The position numbers and the translations under genes are program-made. The notes under the pieces were generated by a model, which saw only the letters and a program-made list of their open reading frames with translations, had not been told where the DNA came from and searched no databases. From Xenopus tropicalis (taxonomy: Eukaryota > Chordata > Amphibia > Anura > Pipidae), in contig NC_030683.2 of assembly GCF_000004195.4 (NCBI RefSeq), forward strand, positions 68,915,764 through 68,979,763: a stretch of DNA of 64,000 nt, given 5' to 3'. Positions 1-10,816 of the stretch are shown piece after piece; the stretch's first letter is position 1, and every line of letters begins with the position of its first letter.

Positions 1-308
1 AATGCTCAGGACCATAGTTATTCTGGATAAGGGATCTTTCTGTAATTTGGATCTCCATATCTACTAAAAAAATCAATAAAACATTAATTAAAACAATAGG
101 ATTGTTTTGCATCCAAGAAGGATTATTTATATCTTAGTTGGGATCAATTATACGGTACTGTTTTATTACTACAGAAAAAAAGGAAATCAGTTTTAAAATT
201 CTTTGATTTTGGAATTATTTGATAAAAATGAAGTCTATGGGAGATGGGCTTTCCGTAATGCGGATTTCTGGTTAACGGATTTCCGGATAAGGGATCCCAT
301 ACCTGTAT
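1..308. mobile_element. MITE family A (ATGGGATCC ends), left-truncated by window edge
   Basis: The right terminus reads GGGATCCCATACCTGTA, the inverted counterpart of the left end of a fuller copy at 12425-12753. Internal blocks such as GGATAAGGGATCTTTC and AATTTGGATCTCCATA also match that copy. Other copies lie at 45982-46237 and 60102-60847. The family is non-autonomous, with no ORF. I could not define a target-site duplication, so the superfamily is open. Confidence 0.75.
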
Positions 309-318
309 AAAATACCAG

Positions 319-657
319 AGGGTTGATTCACTAAAGTGCATTAAAACGAGCGCTATTTATAGCATGCGTTAAAAATGTTATCGCGTCTAATTTTTCACGT
401 CTTATCGCACGATTCACTAAAAGGATATGTGCGTTAATTTAGACGCAATGCTGTTTGCGTTATTTAAGTCGCGAAGACTATTTTCGTGCGGTATTTGATG
501 CAATGCGCGCTAATTAATGCAGCACGCTACTTGTCGTGCACACTAATTAACGCACTTTTCGCATGTACGCCATATTAGCCATATTAGCCATTTACAGCAT
601 TACGTTCATAAAACTACTTTTTTTGAAAATGACCATTTCCCTGCAAACTGGAGGCTA
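319..657. mobile_element. MITE family AGGGTTGATTCACTAAA, 3'-truncated copy
   Basis: It starts with AGGGTTGATTCACTAAA and continues with the ACGCA-rich interior (GCGTTAAAAATGTTATCGCG, TGCTGTTTGCGTTATTTAAG) found in complete copies at 50234-50870 and 62197-62848. Similarity stops after CCCTGCAAACTGGAGGCT, so about half of the element is missing. No coding capacity is visible. Confidence 0.8.
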
Positions 658-979
658 CAAGTATTTCAGCACAAGAGTATATCTTTATGCCAGAGCATGT
701 ACAGTGTCACTAATGGAGGGCATTTATTAAAAGTTGTATTTTTTTTTTGCAAAAAAAGTCCTATATTTAGAGGTGCATAATGGCAAATATAAATTTTTCA
801 CATTATCCAATGTCTTATGAATCATCTTTTTTTTAATAGTCAGTAATAATCCCCAATAATGAATTAAGCTGAATTTGAAGATAATCTTCTAAAAATATAA
901 ATAGGTTTCTTTTGCCATCATAATCATTCTCATTACATAGTTGGAAAAAAACCTTGCATTAACTCTTAAAAACTTTGTT
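658..979. other. AT-rich spacer, nothing recognised
   Basis: This AT-rich stretch has short A and T runs and no ORF, repeat terminus or RNA gene that I recognise. Confidence 0.5.
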
Positions 980-987
980 GCAACATG

Positions 988-1894
988 CAGGGCCGCCATC
1001 AGAAATCACGGGGCCCCTCACAACAAAATTTTCTGGGCCTCCCTCCACCCATGCCCTGCCCCCCAGTGGCCCCCTAGAACTGTGGTAGCCCGGTCCCCCT
1101 AAAACATTAGTAGCCAGCATCTTCCCAGCATCCTCCAGTTAACCCCCCTCCCTTGTCCTCCAGCTCCTCCCCCTCAGCATCCTCCAGCTCCCCCCAGCAT
1201 TCTTCCCACTATCCTCCAGCTCCCACCCCCCCAAGCATCCTTCGTCTCCCCTCCTGCTCCCACCAGCATCCTCCAGCTCCCCCCCAGTGACTTCCTGCGG
1301 TTCCCCCCTTTTGATATGTGCCCCAGCTCCCCCCCAGCATCTGCACAGCTCCCCCAGCATCCTCCAGCTCCAGCCCCCCCCCACCAGTGACTTCCTCCAG
1401 CCCCCCCAGCGACTTCCTCCAGCTCCCCCCCACCAGCGACTTCCTCCAGCTCCCTCCCCACCAGCGACTTCCTCCAGCCCCCCAACAACTTCCTCCAGCT
1501 CCCCCCCACCAGTGTCTTCCTCCAGCTCCCCTGCAGCTTCCTCTAGTTCCCCCCCCCCACTGATTTCCTCCAGCCCCACCCCACCCAGTGACTCCCTCTG
1601 GCTCCCCTGTGGCTTCCTCCAGCATCCTCCAGCTCCCCCACCAGCGACTTCCTCTAGATCTGTGCCCGGCTTCCTGCTGCATCTGCACCTTTTATATGGT
1701 TGTTCCCCCTGCGTACAGACGCACAGGGCGCAACAATCAAATTTCCCGCTGGCCACCAATGACAGGGCCCCTGGTTCTTTAAAGGGGGCCCCAGCTAAAA
1801 AAGAACTGTATCACGGCCGGGCCCCCTATAAAGCGAAGATATCGTCTGGGCCCGGGACAACAGTCCCCCCTGTGCCCCCCTAATGGCGGCCCTG
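988..1894. mobile_element. Complete hAT-type non-autonomous element with 8-bp TSD
   Basis: Perfect 12-bp terminal inverted repeats, CAGGGCCGCCAT on the left and ATGGCGGCCCTG on the right, bound the element. The 8-bp sequence GCAACATG flanks it at 980-987 and 1895-1902. An 8-bp duplication with CAGGG-type ends is the hallmark of hAT transposons. The interior is mostly a pyrimidine-rich minisatellite. Proline/serine-rich reading frames through it reflect composition and are not genes. No transposase is present, so movement would have needed an enzyme supplied in trans. Confidence 0.9.
1120..1660. repeat. C/T-rich minisatellite inside the hAT element
   Basis: About twenty degenerate repeats of a roughly 24-27-bp unit built from CCTCCAGCTCCCCCC and ACCAGCGACTT blocks. 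The top strand is almost purely pyrimidine plus AG dinucleotides. Unit lengths vary, and irregular C runs suggest replication slippage. Confidence 0.8.
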
Positions 1895-1902
1895 GCAACA
1901 TG

Positions 1903-2280
1903 TACATGTTCATACATTTTGACACTTGTTCTTGAATTTTAGAAATTACCTCTATAAATTAGCAATTGAGTAAGAAAAAATTTATTTGGAGTGGAGGAAG
2001 GAGTGTAATCAAATGGGAATTATCCTGGTTCATAAGTAACTGAAATTTGTGCAACTGATCAGCTTATTTTGGCCAGATGGTTTCTGAATATTGCTGAGTA
2101 TTTTTACCCTTTCAACACTTGACATACTATACCATTTGGCACAAATCACATTTTACATTTTACTATGGGCATGAAATCTGTTTGGATGCATTTTTCTCAT
2201 TTTTTTCATTCTATGAAGGCAAAATTTCAATATCCATTTGTTGCCACAGGAAAGTGAAAGTCAATACTAAGATATATCTT
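1903..2280. other. Spacer, nothing recognised
   Basis: AT-rich sequence between two transposon remnants, with no gene or repeat signature that I can support. Confidence 0.5.
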
Positions 2281-2435
2281 CAGCGCCGGATTTCTAAATG
2301 ACGCGCCCCGAGGCCGCCCCCATTCGGCGCCCCCTACCGCCCCCACCCGCCGTGCGAGCGCCAAAGTTAAAACTCCCATACGGAGCAGTGGGGAGAGGTC
2401 CCCATTGCTCCGTATGGGAGCAAAATATTGCACTT
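2281..2435. repeat. GC-rich repeat family G fragment with hairpin
   Basis: The CpG-rich block contains CTCCCATACGGAGCAGTGGG followed by its inverted counterpart, giving a hairpin at 2373-2420 with arms of about 20 bp. The same CCATACGGAGCAATGGGG-like core occurs near 22440 and 29050, so this is a dispersed family. Its edges are not defined here and no TSD was found. Confidence 0.6.
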
Positions 2436-3112
2436 AAAGTTGACATGTGACATTTGACCTCCTTCTAGAGCAGGGCTTACAAGGAAGTTGTAAAGTTCCT
2501 TCCAATTGATGTGGCTGTGACATTGTGGTATTGCACCATATAGAGGTATTTATTTGCAGAACAGCTTATTATTGTGAACCTAGCCAGTCCTAGGGGACTT
2601 AATAGCAACAAAGTATAAGGAGCCACTTACGAATCCTAAGCAAAATTGGAGAGTTAAATAAGACATGTTTAAGAAATAAATGTGTTTTAATCAAGCTATG
2701 ATATTTCTAACTTTAACTAAATATGTTTTACCTTGGCTTGAGATCAAAATTAAGCCTCCAAAAAATCAGACTAAAAGAAAACATATTCGGCTTTTGTTAA
2801 CTTTGCTTTACCATAGTCCAAGTGAAACAAGGTCAGATAAATATTTAATAAATCTTTCAATATCCATTTCTAATTTGTCCACTATTTTCTTTTCCCTGTT
2901 AAACGTTTTTTCAGTGATATGTGATTCCTCTTTAGAAGACTGGGCAGCCACTTAGGGAATAGAAAAGATGTGTTACATGGCAAAAAAATTAAAAGCAAGA
3001 ATGAGTTACACTGAAAGCACAAGACCAAAGCATTACAGAAGACTTGCCCTGTGTGCTTTCATGTTGTCTAATGTTGTACAAATGAACCATAATCATTTAA
3101 TGGCTATACATT
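2436..3112. other. Spacer, no gene recognised
   Basis: AT-rich sequence. The open frames are short and lack coding character. Nothing can be assigned. Confidence 0.5.
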
Positions 3113-3156
3113 TTATACATATACATATATGTATATATATACATATATACATATAT
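3113..3156. repeat. TA/CATA microsatellite
   Basis: Alternating TATATG, TATACA and CATATA units give a short low-complexity tract. Confidence 0.85.
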
Positions 3157-3653
3157 TAACACAGAAAGTAATAATCATTTATATGACCATTTATTGTGGT
3201 TAAATTATTTTCCAGGAATTTTTCTTTATATGTTGTAAGGCAAGTCTGGCATGGTAACCACTGGCATGATAATCACTAAACTAAATGTTATCCTTTTTGT
3301 TGTCTATTCTCGAACAATCAAGTCATAAACAAAGTGGCTCAAGCAATAATTCAAAGAATCAAACCACTATAGTTTTATGCATCAGACAGGGATAGGTAGA
3401 TAACATAATTTCCCCACTGATAGAAAGGAGATGGGTCAAACACACTGGAGAAAAAAACATAACTATTTGTAGGGGGCACATGAAATTCTTTTTAACTATA
3501 GCTACCTCTTCTTGATCATGAGTTAAATTTTTGCCAAGCATGGATTCGCAACAAATTTCTGTGGTTTTGCTATTGGCAGAATATTTGTGTGAAACGTGTG
3601 CAAAAATTTGCTGTGGGAAAATTTGGTGGGGGACAAAATATTGGTGCGTGCAT
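3157..3653. other. Spacer, nothing recognised
   Basis: AT-rich sequence without a recognisable gene or repeat terminus. Confidence 0.5.
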
Positions 3654-3764
3654 TTAAAGGAGAAGGAAAGGCTAATAAAGAGATAATCTCAAGCTGCAGG
3701 CATACATTCATTTGCCTCAATAGTGCCCTTAAGTCTCCCCAAAATTCACCTGTTCAGAAGATCA

Positions 3765-3886
3765 CCTCTTGTATCGGTTATTGATTGCTTTATATGTTAC
3801 TCCGTATGTCCAATGTATGTAACCCACTTATTGTACAGCGCCGCGGAATATGTTGGCGCTTTATAAATAAATGTTAATGTAATGTA
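3765..3886 (+). mobile_element. LINE- or SINE-derived 3' tail with 7-bp TSD
   Basis: This 122-bp insertion ends with TTGTACAGCGCCGCGGAATA, GGCGCTTTATAAATA and a TAATG-repeat tail, a 3' end common in frog genomes and likely of CR1/L2-clade LINE or dependent SINE origin. The 7-bp AAGATCA occurs on both sides (3758-3764 and 3887-3893). With the insert removed, the T2 host sequence continues naturally, which supports the boundaries. Confidence 0.75.
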
Positions 3887-4002
3887 AAGATCAGAAGCCA
3901 AACAGGAAGAAAAAACTTGAGCTGTCTAAAGAAAGTTCCCATAATGCCTCACTCCTGCACACACACCCAGACCAAGTGAACATGCTCAGTTAATAAGACT
4001 AA

Positions 4003-4463
4003 GGGGGAGATTTACTAATCCACGAACGCTCCGAGCGTTTGTTCGGCATATTTTCAGCAACTTTTTCATACCTGCGCAACTCTTTCATATTTTTCGCTAC
4101 GTTTTCGCACTTTGCGACAAAATTTGTGCGATCATATTGTCGCGCCGAGTACGAAAGTTTCGGATTCATTCAAACTTCGGTATCGTTACTTTCCTTGGGC
4201 CAGGTTGGAGCTGCAGAGCGCCATTGATTCCTATGGGAGGCTTCCAAAATCATGCACAGAAGGATCAAAGTCGGAAAGGTTTTCCTGCATTTTACGATCA
4301 TTCAGATACGAAAATTTTGTTACTTTCAGATCGCCAATTATCGTGACTAATACAGTTTTTTCATAGGCATATTTGTGATATTTGCGATCTTAAGAAATTA
4401 TCGTATCCAATCCGAATTTATCCCATTCGGGATTCTAACTCGTGTTTTCATGAATGTGCCCCC
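4003..4463. mobile_element. Harbinger-like foldback MITE (family H1), TAA TSD
   Basis: GGGGGAGATTTACTAATCC opens the element and ATGAATGTGCCCCC closes it. TAA is duplicated at 4000-4002 and 4464-4466. A 3-bp TNA-type duplication with G-rich ends suggests PIF/Harbinger. The interior holds many TTTTTCG/CGAAAA motifs and a central core around TTGGAGCTGCAGAGCGCCAT that recurs in sister copies. Non-autonomous. Confidence 0.8.
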
Positions 4464-4730
4464 TAACAGCTTCCTGCTGATTGGCTCAGATCCACATTCT
4501 TAGCATGTGTGAGTGAGTGAGTTCTTAGCATTCTTGAGGGGGAGCAGGAGAGAGGAGACAGCAGAAAGCTGCATGTCTCTGGCACAGGAATTACCGATAC
4601 AAGAAATCTTTTGACAGAGAAATCAGGGCAGTGTTTCTGTGAGTGCTTATGGCTGTATTTACATAGACCTTTCTGATAAAGCTTACTTAGTTTTTGCCTT
4701 TCTTTCTCCTTTAAAAAATGTTATGCTCAT

Positions 4731-4885
4731 AAAAAATAGTTGCACGCATCAAAAAAAATTGGCGTGCACGCCAATTTTTTTTGATGTGTGCAACTATTTT
4801 TTTTTACACCGCGTCTATTTTTTTTGGTGCTCATCGTTTTATTTTTGTTTCGCGAAGCAAAGCAGGACTGATTCGCTCATCACTA
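4731..4885. mobile_element. hAT MITE fragment with palindrome (TCATCACTA end)
   Basis: The right end, GATTCGCTCATCACTA, matches the inverted terminus of the complete hAT MITEs at 42931-43282 and 47885-48507. Its left part is a palindrome (4731-4800) centred on GGCGTGCACGCC with A/T-run arms. The opposite TIR is missing, so the copy is partial. Confidence 0.6.
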
Positions 4886-6473
4886 ATTATGAACATCAGT
4901 GCTGTAGCCGTATTGTAATCAAAACCCTTTTGTACCTTAGCCATATAGCTCATTCAGACTTCAGATGACTCCCAAGTGACATGTAATCTATTCAGCACAG
5001 CCAATGTCATTTAAGTTGATAATCAGTATATAAAAACCAAATTGATTTATCTGACACAACATGATAATGATTCTATTCATTTTTCATTATCATGCTGGTG
5101 AAGCTTTATTAAATATATTGTATACCCAGTAAGCTAAAATGATTATGAAAATATTATTCTAGATCTAAATAGATTAGTTACAGAATAAATAACATAAAAT
5201 ACAGTGTTAAGCCACAAATCAAAGCAATCTAATGTACTTTTGTCACTGGAGGAGATACAAACAATAATTGCTTTGTACTGAAGGGTTTGTCTTAATGTCT
5301 TAATTATGTAAATTAATTATTTGATTATATAACCAAATTCTGGCATAGTATTATTACTCCAACAAGACCAGGCTGCTAATCAGACATTTAGCAAGGGCAC
5401 ACAGGTCATTGTATTAATAGTTGTCATCATCACCTATGATTTGAGGTCAGCACTGCCTCTCACATTTCCTTTAAATAATTATATATTTTACTAAGTAATG
5501 AGTGGTGCTTTACATGTAATGAGGTGCTGATACTTTTGGTCACTTGGCATGGAATTAGTCATCATCTTAGCTAATTCATGTTTTTTCTTTGACTGCTGAA
5601 TGACTAAGAAAGCTTTGAAATCAAGCTGCATACTAGCTATTTATCAGCATTAGTCAACAGCAAAACATACAAGCTTAAAGCCTACATATTTCACTAAGCA
5701 TAGGATTTCCTTGAAATCTATCCCCATTAAAGTATATGGGGTCTTAGTTATGACTTAATATGGAAAATGAACTTGACTTTCTGGAGAAGAAACATTATTT
5801 TATGAAATATACATTATCTTAATTATTGCAGTATATTACATTAGTCTTTTATAATTACAGTCAATGCAATATTTTCCTTTATTAAAGTGATACGATCATA
5901 TCACCCCACTAAATATAAACATTTTATAATAATAATATAATTATAAGTATGTTTTTTTTACCCAGAATGTAGCATTTTCCCCCACAAACATAAATTTGGA
6001 AATACAGATTTAACAGGGAAATACTTATCCATTAACACACTAGCTTGACACTAACTTGAAAAGTGTACTGTTTTTCTTTATCTCTATTTTCTATATATTT
6101 ATGTGTATGCACTGCTATAGTTAAGTAGCAATGAGCCAAAAATAGTAATAAGCTTTGGATATTGATTGTAAGCAACTTTTAACTCTACTTGTATTTATTT
6201 GTACATAATAAAGTTAACCAATAAATCAGATTTTTTTCACTATTCAAATATATTAAAAGGTTTAAAGGTCAAGAACAACTTCAACTACCCATCCTTCTTC
6301 ATATCCACAGTAGTTCCCATAACATTACAGAAGCACTTCTGGGCAAAGTAATTGAAGATAGCATGTATTGTGGTATACAAAAACATACTTTCCCACAAAT
6401 AATGAGCAAGTCACTTGACCCACAACACTTGCAAACCATCAAAAAGTTAACTAAAGATAAACCAACACACTTA
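4886..6473. other. Apparently single-copy AT-rich DNA
   Basis: No transposon terminus and no convincing ORF over about 1.6 kb. The interval 5340-5700 is compositionally more balanced, with several short TAAT/ATTAG motifs, and could be a conserved noncoding element. Nothing proves that from one sequence. Confidence 0.5.
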
Positions 6474-6668
6474 GGGCTCTGGCACACGGGAAGATTAGTC
6501 GCCTGCGAGTCTTTTTCGGCGATTTCGGGATATCGCGCCGCCGCGTGTGCCTTACATGACTTACATGTTCGCCGGTGGGATGGCGGGTCATGACAACTCG
6601 GGGAGATTAGTCGCCCGCGAACATGGAGTTTTGTCGCGGGCGACTAATTTCCCCGTGTGCCAGAGCCC
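6474..6668. mobile_element. Harbinger-like MITE, GGGCTCTGGCACACGGG ends, TTA TSD
   Basis: Inverted ends GGGCTCTGGCACACGGG and CCCGTGTGCCAGAGCCC bound 195 bp, and TTA is duplicated at 6471-6473 and 6669-6671. The subterminal GATTAGTCGCC repeats are also inverted, so the whole element can fold. A second complete copy with the same TSD lies at 63787-63962. Confidence 0.88.
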
Positions 6669-6671
6669 TTA

Positions 6672-7495
6672 GATAATGAACACACTTGTCTATTTATTGT
6701 TTTAGTTCAGTTACTATAGCGTTATCGGTTATTCATCCTTCTAGTCACTAGTAGTATCTAAATCACTGCAATTATTTTATGGGTAGTGAAGCACAGGACC
6801 ACTTTAGTAAAAGATAAGATGCTTCCTGGTATTCTTATAGGCTACTTCCTTTAGACAGATTTATAATTGCTACGGAAGCCAGGGATGAAGGGGATAAGGT
6901 ACAGTCTCTTGCCTAATGGGAAATGTAGCCAGCTCTTCACATTTCACATCAGAAAAAGGCTTCAGGAACAAGCGCTAAAACTTAAATCAATAATCCAATA
7001 AGCAATTTACAAGGCAGAAGAAATCAATCTTTCTTTCCACCCCAAACATTGTCAGAAAAAGCCACTTTTGTGGCAGGATTTGTCCATGATCTCTGATTAC
7101 AGCCATGAGTTTATATACACTTTGAAATGCATGTGTGACTGGAGTGGAAATAAAGCACTGCTCCAGTTAGATTTCCATCCATTAAAATAAAATTCTTAGA
7201 GAGACAGGAGACCGTGATCGCCCACACATTGATACACAATTACTGTTGTAATGTTGACAGTGTTCATAATCTTTGGTAACAGCATCAGAAGTACTTTACC
7301 CTACTTAATTTATCATTATATTTCAGGAACATTTAAGCTTAGCTGGCAGTATGGCAGCAACCTATACAACACTGCTAATCAATAACAAACAGGCCATTTA
7401 CTGCTGAACCAATAATGCTTTATATAAGCAACTTCAATCCAGGCAAAGCTATAGATTTACAGTTTATAGTATTCTAATACATAAATCTCTTTCTT

Positions 7496-7500
<5 letters not shown>
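6672..7500. other. Apparently single-copy DNA
   Basis: No ORF or repeat that I recognise. The part around 7000-7200 has balanced composition and might be conserved noncoding sequence, a judgement based on appearance only. Confidence 0.45.

Positions 7501-7539
<39 letters not shown>
7501..7539. repeat. (TA)n microsatellite at left border of the Penelope element
   Basis: Nineteen or more uninterrupted AT dinucleotides. A second (TA)n tract sits at the opposite border, 11950-11969. Confidence 0.95.
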
Positions 7540-7540
<1 letters not shown>

Positions 7541-7667
7541 TTCCAAGTAAATGCCGTCACTCACGTATAGATAAGTTGCTGGGTGCAGGTCCAAATAATG
7601 TTGAAGGTGCTTGAGAGAGGGTCAGCACTCACAGGACTTATATAAACAAATTATTTTTATTAAAGAG

Positions 7668-7710
7668 GAGACTAACGTTTCAGCAAGCACTTTAGCCTTT
7701 CTCAAAGTGG
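7668..7710 (-). other. Hammerhead-ribozyme-like core in the Penelope 3' region
   Basis: On the minus strand, TTTGAGA is followed by a weak AAGGC/GCTT stem and then CTGAAACGTTAGT. The layout (CUGANGA-like box, short hairpin, GAAAC) is that of a hammerhead core, and Penelope-like elements are known to carry hammerhead motifs in their terminal repeats. The first box departs from consensus, so this copy is probably inactive. Compare 22047-22077 and 35190-35244. Confidence 0.45.
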
Positions 7711-9147
7711 TTAATACAGCAAACACAGTGTATAAAAAAACACAAAGTGGCAGGAAAAGTGGAGATGATGCCATCATACTGTACGTCGCCAGAGACAGGA
7801 TACCAAAAATAAACCAATAAAGAAACATGCAATAAAAACAAAAAACACAAGAGAAATAATAGAAAGTACAAGCAAGTAATCAAAAGGTCTAAGCAGCAGC
7901 TTAAACAGAAACAAAAGTATCAAAATAAACACGCTACTGTAGCTAGCTGTCAGGGGTGAGCCGAGAAAGTAACAAGTTTGTATCAACACAGTTCTGCTTC
8001 ACATGAGCCCTGTGAGTTGAAATAGACTCATAATCAAGAAAAATAAAGTTCAATCTGGGTCAGTAAATGGAAACTTAAATGGGGCTGAAACGGGTTGCTA
8101 TGGTAATGGGTTGCCATGGTAACACTACATTTTTACACCACTCCCAACTGGAACAGTAGGGGTAAAATATTAGTAATTAAAGGTTATTCACAATAACAAT
8201 TCACCTCCATTCTCTTGTGTTTTTGACGCTTAACTTATTGCAACTGTATCTTGTATTTATTTGTGCTTATTGTAATACTTTGTATTTATCTATTTTAATA
8301 CCCCTGTTTATATTATACATACAATAAGTTCATTTGATTACAAATCCGTGTATGTGGGGTGTGAATGTACATACAAGGGACAGGTAGCTAGGTTGCCGGC
8401 ATCATAGTAACACATTGTATGAGCCAGGTAACCAGACTCGAGTAGGTAAAAATGCCAGGTTAATCATCAAAAACACTTGTTGTAGTTCATAAAATATCTG
8501 AGACATTATTCTCGCAGGGGATAACACATCCCTATATAAAAAAGCAGGAGAGAATACACAGATGTGATTTGATATGAAAAGAAAGTGACATGTTGAAAGT
8601 TATCTCAAGGTAGAGCAACGGACCGTGAAAGGAGTAAAGATAAAATAAAGGTAAGTGGCTGAAAGGGGACCCTCTGATTAAAAAGGCCAAAGAAGAGGTA
8701 TTGTTGGAATGTTGCAGTCTATGGCAGAGGGTTAAGGGCGCCCATTGTAGGGTTTCAGACTCAGGTGGGTACTACACACACAGTTGTCATGGTCAGTTGG
8801 TCAATTGTAGAGGCATCTTGTCCCCAATGAGTATAATAGGTGGTGCAAAGGACTAAAAGGATACTGGATACTAGGTGTGGTCCACCACCTGTCAAAACCC
8901 ATACAGGAATTAGGGTATAACCAGGGATAAGGGACACACCACCCATCCAATAAAGCATCCAATGGTGACGAACAGGTGTACCCAAATGTTGTTAGGGAGA
9001 GTATAATAAACCCTTTAGTGTGAGGGTACTAGCTGGTGAATAAAAAGTTAGCAGGAAACATTGTAGACCAGACCAGACAGAGAATTTGGGGCCCATAATT
9101 AGCCATACTGCATAATACAATGAGAAGATTAATTATATAACTCTTAG

Positions 9148-9711
9148 GGGCACATTTACTAATCCACGAATCCGAATTGGAAAAATTCCGTTTGGAAAAC
9201 GAATATTTTGCGACTTTTTCGTATTTTTTGTGATTTTTTTCGGCGCCTTTACGACTTTTCAGAAATTGTCGCGACTTTTTCGTTGCAATACGATTTGCGC
9301 GAAAAAAACGCGAGTTTTTCGTAGCCATTACGATGCGCTCGTATCTTGTCGCGACTTTTTCGTATTGAGCGCTCGTAAGCGGCGGGTGAAACTTTCAGAC
9401 TTAGCATGATTTTGGAAGCCTCCCATAGGACTCAATGGCACCCTGCAGCTCCAACCTGGCCCAAGAAAAGTCACCATACTGAAGCTTTAATGAATCTGAA
9501 TCTTTCGTATTCGGCGCGAAGGCTACGAAAAAGTCGTGACTTTTCGCGCAAGTAGTAACGCTACAAAAAAATCGCCAAATTTTGCGCAACATTCGGAATG
9601 GCAACAAAAAAGTCGCAACAATTTTCCGAAAAATTGCCAAATACCGATCATTACGAAAAAAACTGCAATTGGACGCATTCGGCGCGTTCGTGGGTAAGTA
9701 AATGTGCCCCA
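9148..9711. mobile_element. Harbinger-like foldback MITE (H1) inside the Penelope element
   Basis: GGGCACATTTACTAATCCAC and its inverted counterpart GTAAATGTGCCCCA bound 564 bp. TAG is duplicated at 9145-9147 and 9712-9714. It carries the family core on the opposite strand (GGAAGCCTCCCATAGGACTC near 9414). It lies in the 3' region of the Penelope element and therefore inserted after it. Confidence 0.82.
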
Positions 9712-9714
9712 TAG

Positions 9715-10320
9715 TGTTCAGGTATCCACTGAGGTCCCCTTTGCAATATGCTCCATAATAATATGGAGCATAAGAGATAAGTTCATTGAGTCCTTGTGGG
9801 TTGATAGTGTCCAACTTGTGTATTCATCTTAATTCAGTTCTGAGTAAAAGTTTCTTTCGGTCACCCCCTCTTCGGGGGCTAGGGACAAAATCTATGATCA
9901 TACTCCTCATACTGGCCAGTGTGTGCTTAAGTTCTAGAAAATGTTTGGCTACCGGTGTATCCCCTTTACCTGTAGTGAGGGCTGTCTGTATTGCCGATCG
10001 ATGATTGGCCATCCTGTCCCTGAAATTGGTTATGGTCTTACCCACATAAACCAAACCACAGGGACACTTGATGGAGATGATAAATTTTGATGTACATGTG
10101 ACCTTGTGCTTGATATGGATAATCCTACCAGAATGAGGGTGGTTAAATGTACCACGTAGTGCAGTCTGTGCATCAGTAGCAACCTGGTTTTTTGGAGGGT
10201 AGCCAAGTCAAGGTTTCCGTCTGTTGGTAGCAATGTGTGTCACTTTTAACCAGTAGGTCCTTTAGGTTCCGTCCTCTTTTGTAGGCTATCCTGGGGGGCA
10301 CCTTAAACACAGGAGGTAAA
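9715..10320 (-). pseudogene. Penelope GIY-YIG endonuclease segment
   Basis: The minus strand encodes a linker with KRGRNLKDLL (near 10265-10290), a CPCG motif (near 10060), then VYVGKT with [21 protein letters not shown] and [11 protein letters not shown]. This is the GIY-YIG nuclease that nicks target DNA for priming in Penelope-like elements. About 90 codons through the nuclease are open. A stop follows the LLLRTELR block, where related elements have tryptophan, and an IHKLDTINPQGLNE tail comes after it. The linker upstream is separated from the RT by a MITE. The nuclease motifs look preserved but the protein could not be made as a whole. Confidence 0.85.
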
Positions 10321-10323
10321 TAG

Positions 10324-10813
10324 AGATGTAGCGAACTGTTCGCCGGCGAACTAATTCGCGCGAACATCGGGTGTTCGCAAGTCCGCAAATTCGCGAACTT
10401 TTGGCGATGTTCGCCGCGTTTTTTTTTTGGCGGTTTTTTTTTGGCGTTATTTTTTGGCGTTTTTTTGGCGTTATTTTTTGGCGTTTTTTTTTTTTCTTTC
10501 GTTATTTTTTGGCGTTTTTTTGGCGTTATTTTTTGGCGGGTTTTTTTGCCGGTTTTTTTTTGGCGTTTTTTTTACAAAGTATTTTTCAGAGAAATTTTTG
10601 CTTGATCCCCCTCCTGCATGCCACTGTCCAGGTCGTGGCACCCTTTAAACAACTTTAAAATCAGTTTTCTGGCCAGAAATGGCTTTTCTAGGTTTTAAAG
10701 TTCGCCTTCCCATTGAAATCTATGGGGTTCGCAAAGTTCGCGAATATTCGCGAGTTTTGCCGAAAGTCCGCGAACGGGTCCGTGAACATTTTTGGCAATG
10801 TTCGCTACATCCC
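10324..10813. mobile_element. MITE with GATGTAGCGAAC ends, TAG TSD, inside the Penelope element
   Basis: GATGTAGCGAAC on the left and GTTCGCTACATC on the right are inverted. TAG is present at 10321-10323 and 10814-10816. The interior has TTCGCGAA-type motifs and, at about 10425-10570, a run of TTTTTTTGGCG repeats. Repeated F/W-rich frames there are artefacts of that T/G tract. The family is common in frog DNA; a Harbinger-like origin is inferred from the 3-bp duplication. Confidence 0.8.
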
Positions 10814-10816
10814 TAG

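Larger units (their letters stand above)
3654..4714. mobile_element. T2/Kolobok-type MITE hosting two later insertions
   Basis: The left end is TTAAAGGAGAAGGAAAGGCT and the right end is the inverted form, GCCTTTCTTTCTCCTTTAA. A TTAAAGG terminus with TTAA target sites is characteristic of Xenopus T2-type (Kolobok superfamily) MITEs. The host sequence is interrupted at 3765-3886 by a LINE/SINE tail and at 4003-4463 by a Harbinger-like MITE, each with its own duplicated target. No transposase ORF is present. A relative with different internal sequence lies at 49860-50969. Confidence 0.8.

Noticed and set aside
1139..1883. Long proline/serine- and glycine/tryptophan-rich open frames on both strands
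   Set aside because: They run through the C/T minisatellite of the hAT element, are open in several frames at once and mirror its repeat unit.
7622..7989. Hydrophobic minus-strand frames resembling membrane peptides
   Set aside because: They lie in the T-rich 3' region of the Penelope element and have no family motif.
9029..9814. Lysine/serine-rich frames on the minus strand
   Set aside because: They arise from CGAAAAAG-type motifs of the Harbinger-like MITE; only the short QGLNELISY tail belongs to the Penelope ORF.
10371..10658. Phenylalanine/tryptophan-rich frames resembling membrane proteins
   Set aside because: Produced by TTTTTTTGGCG repeats within a MITE.
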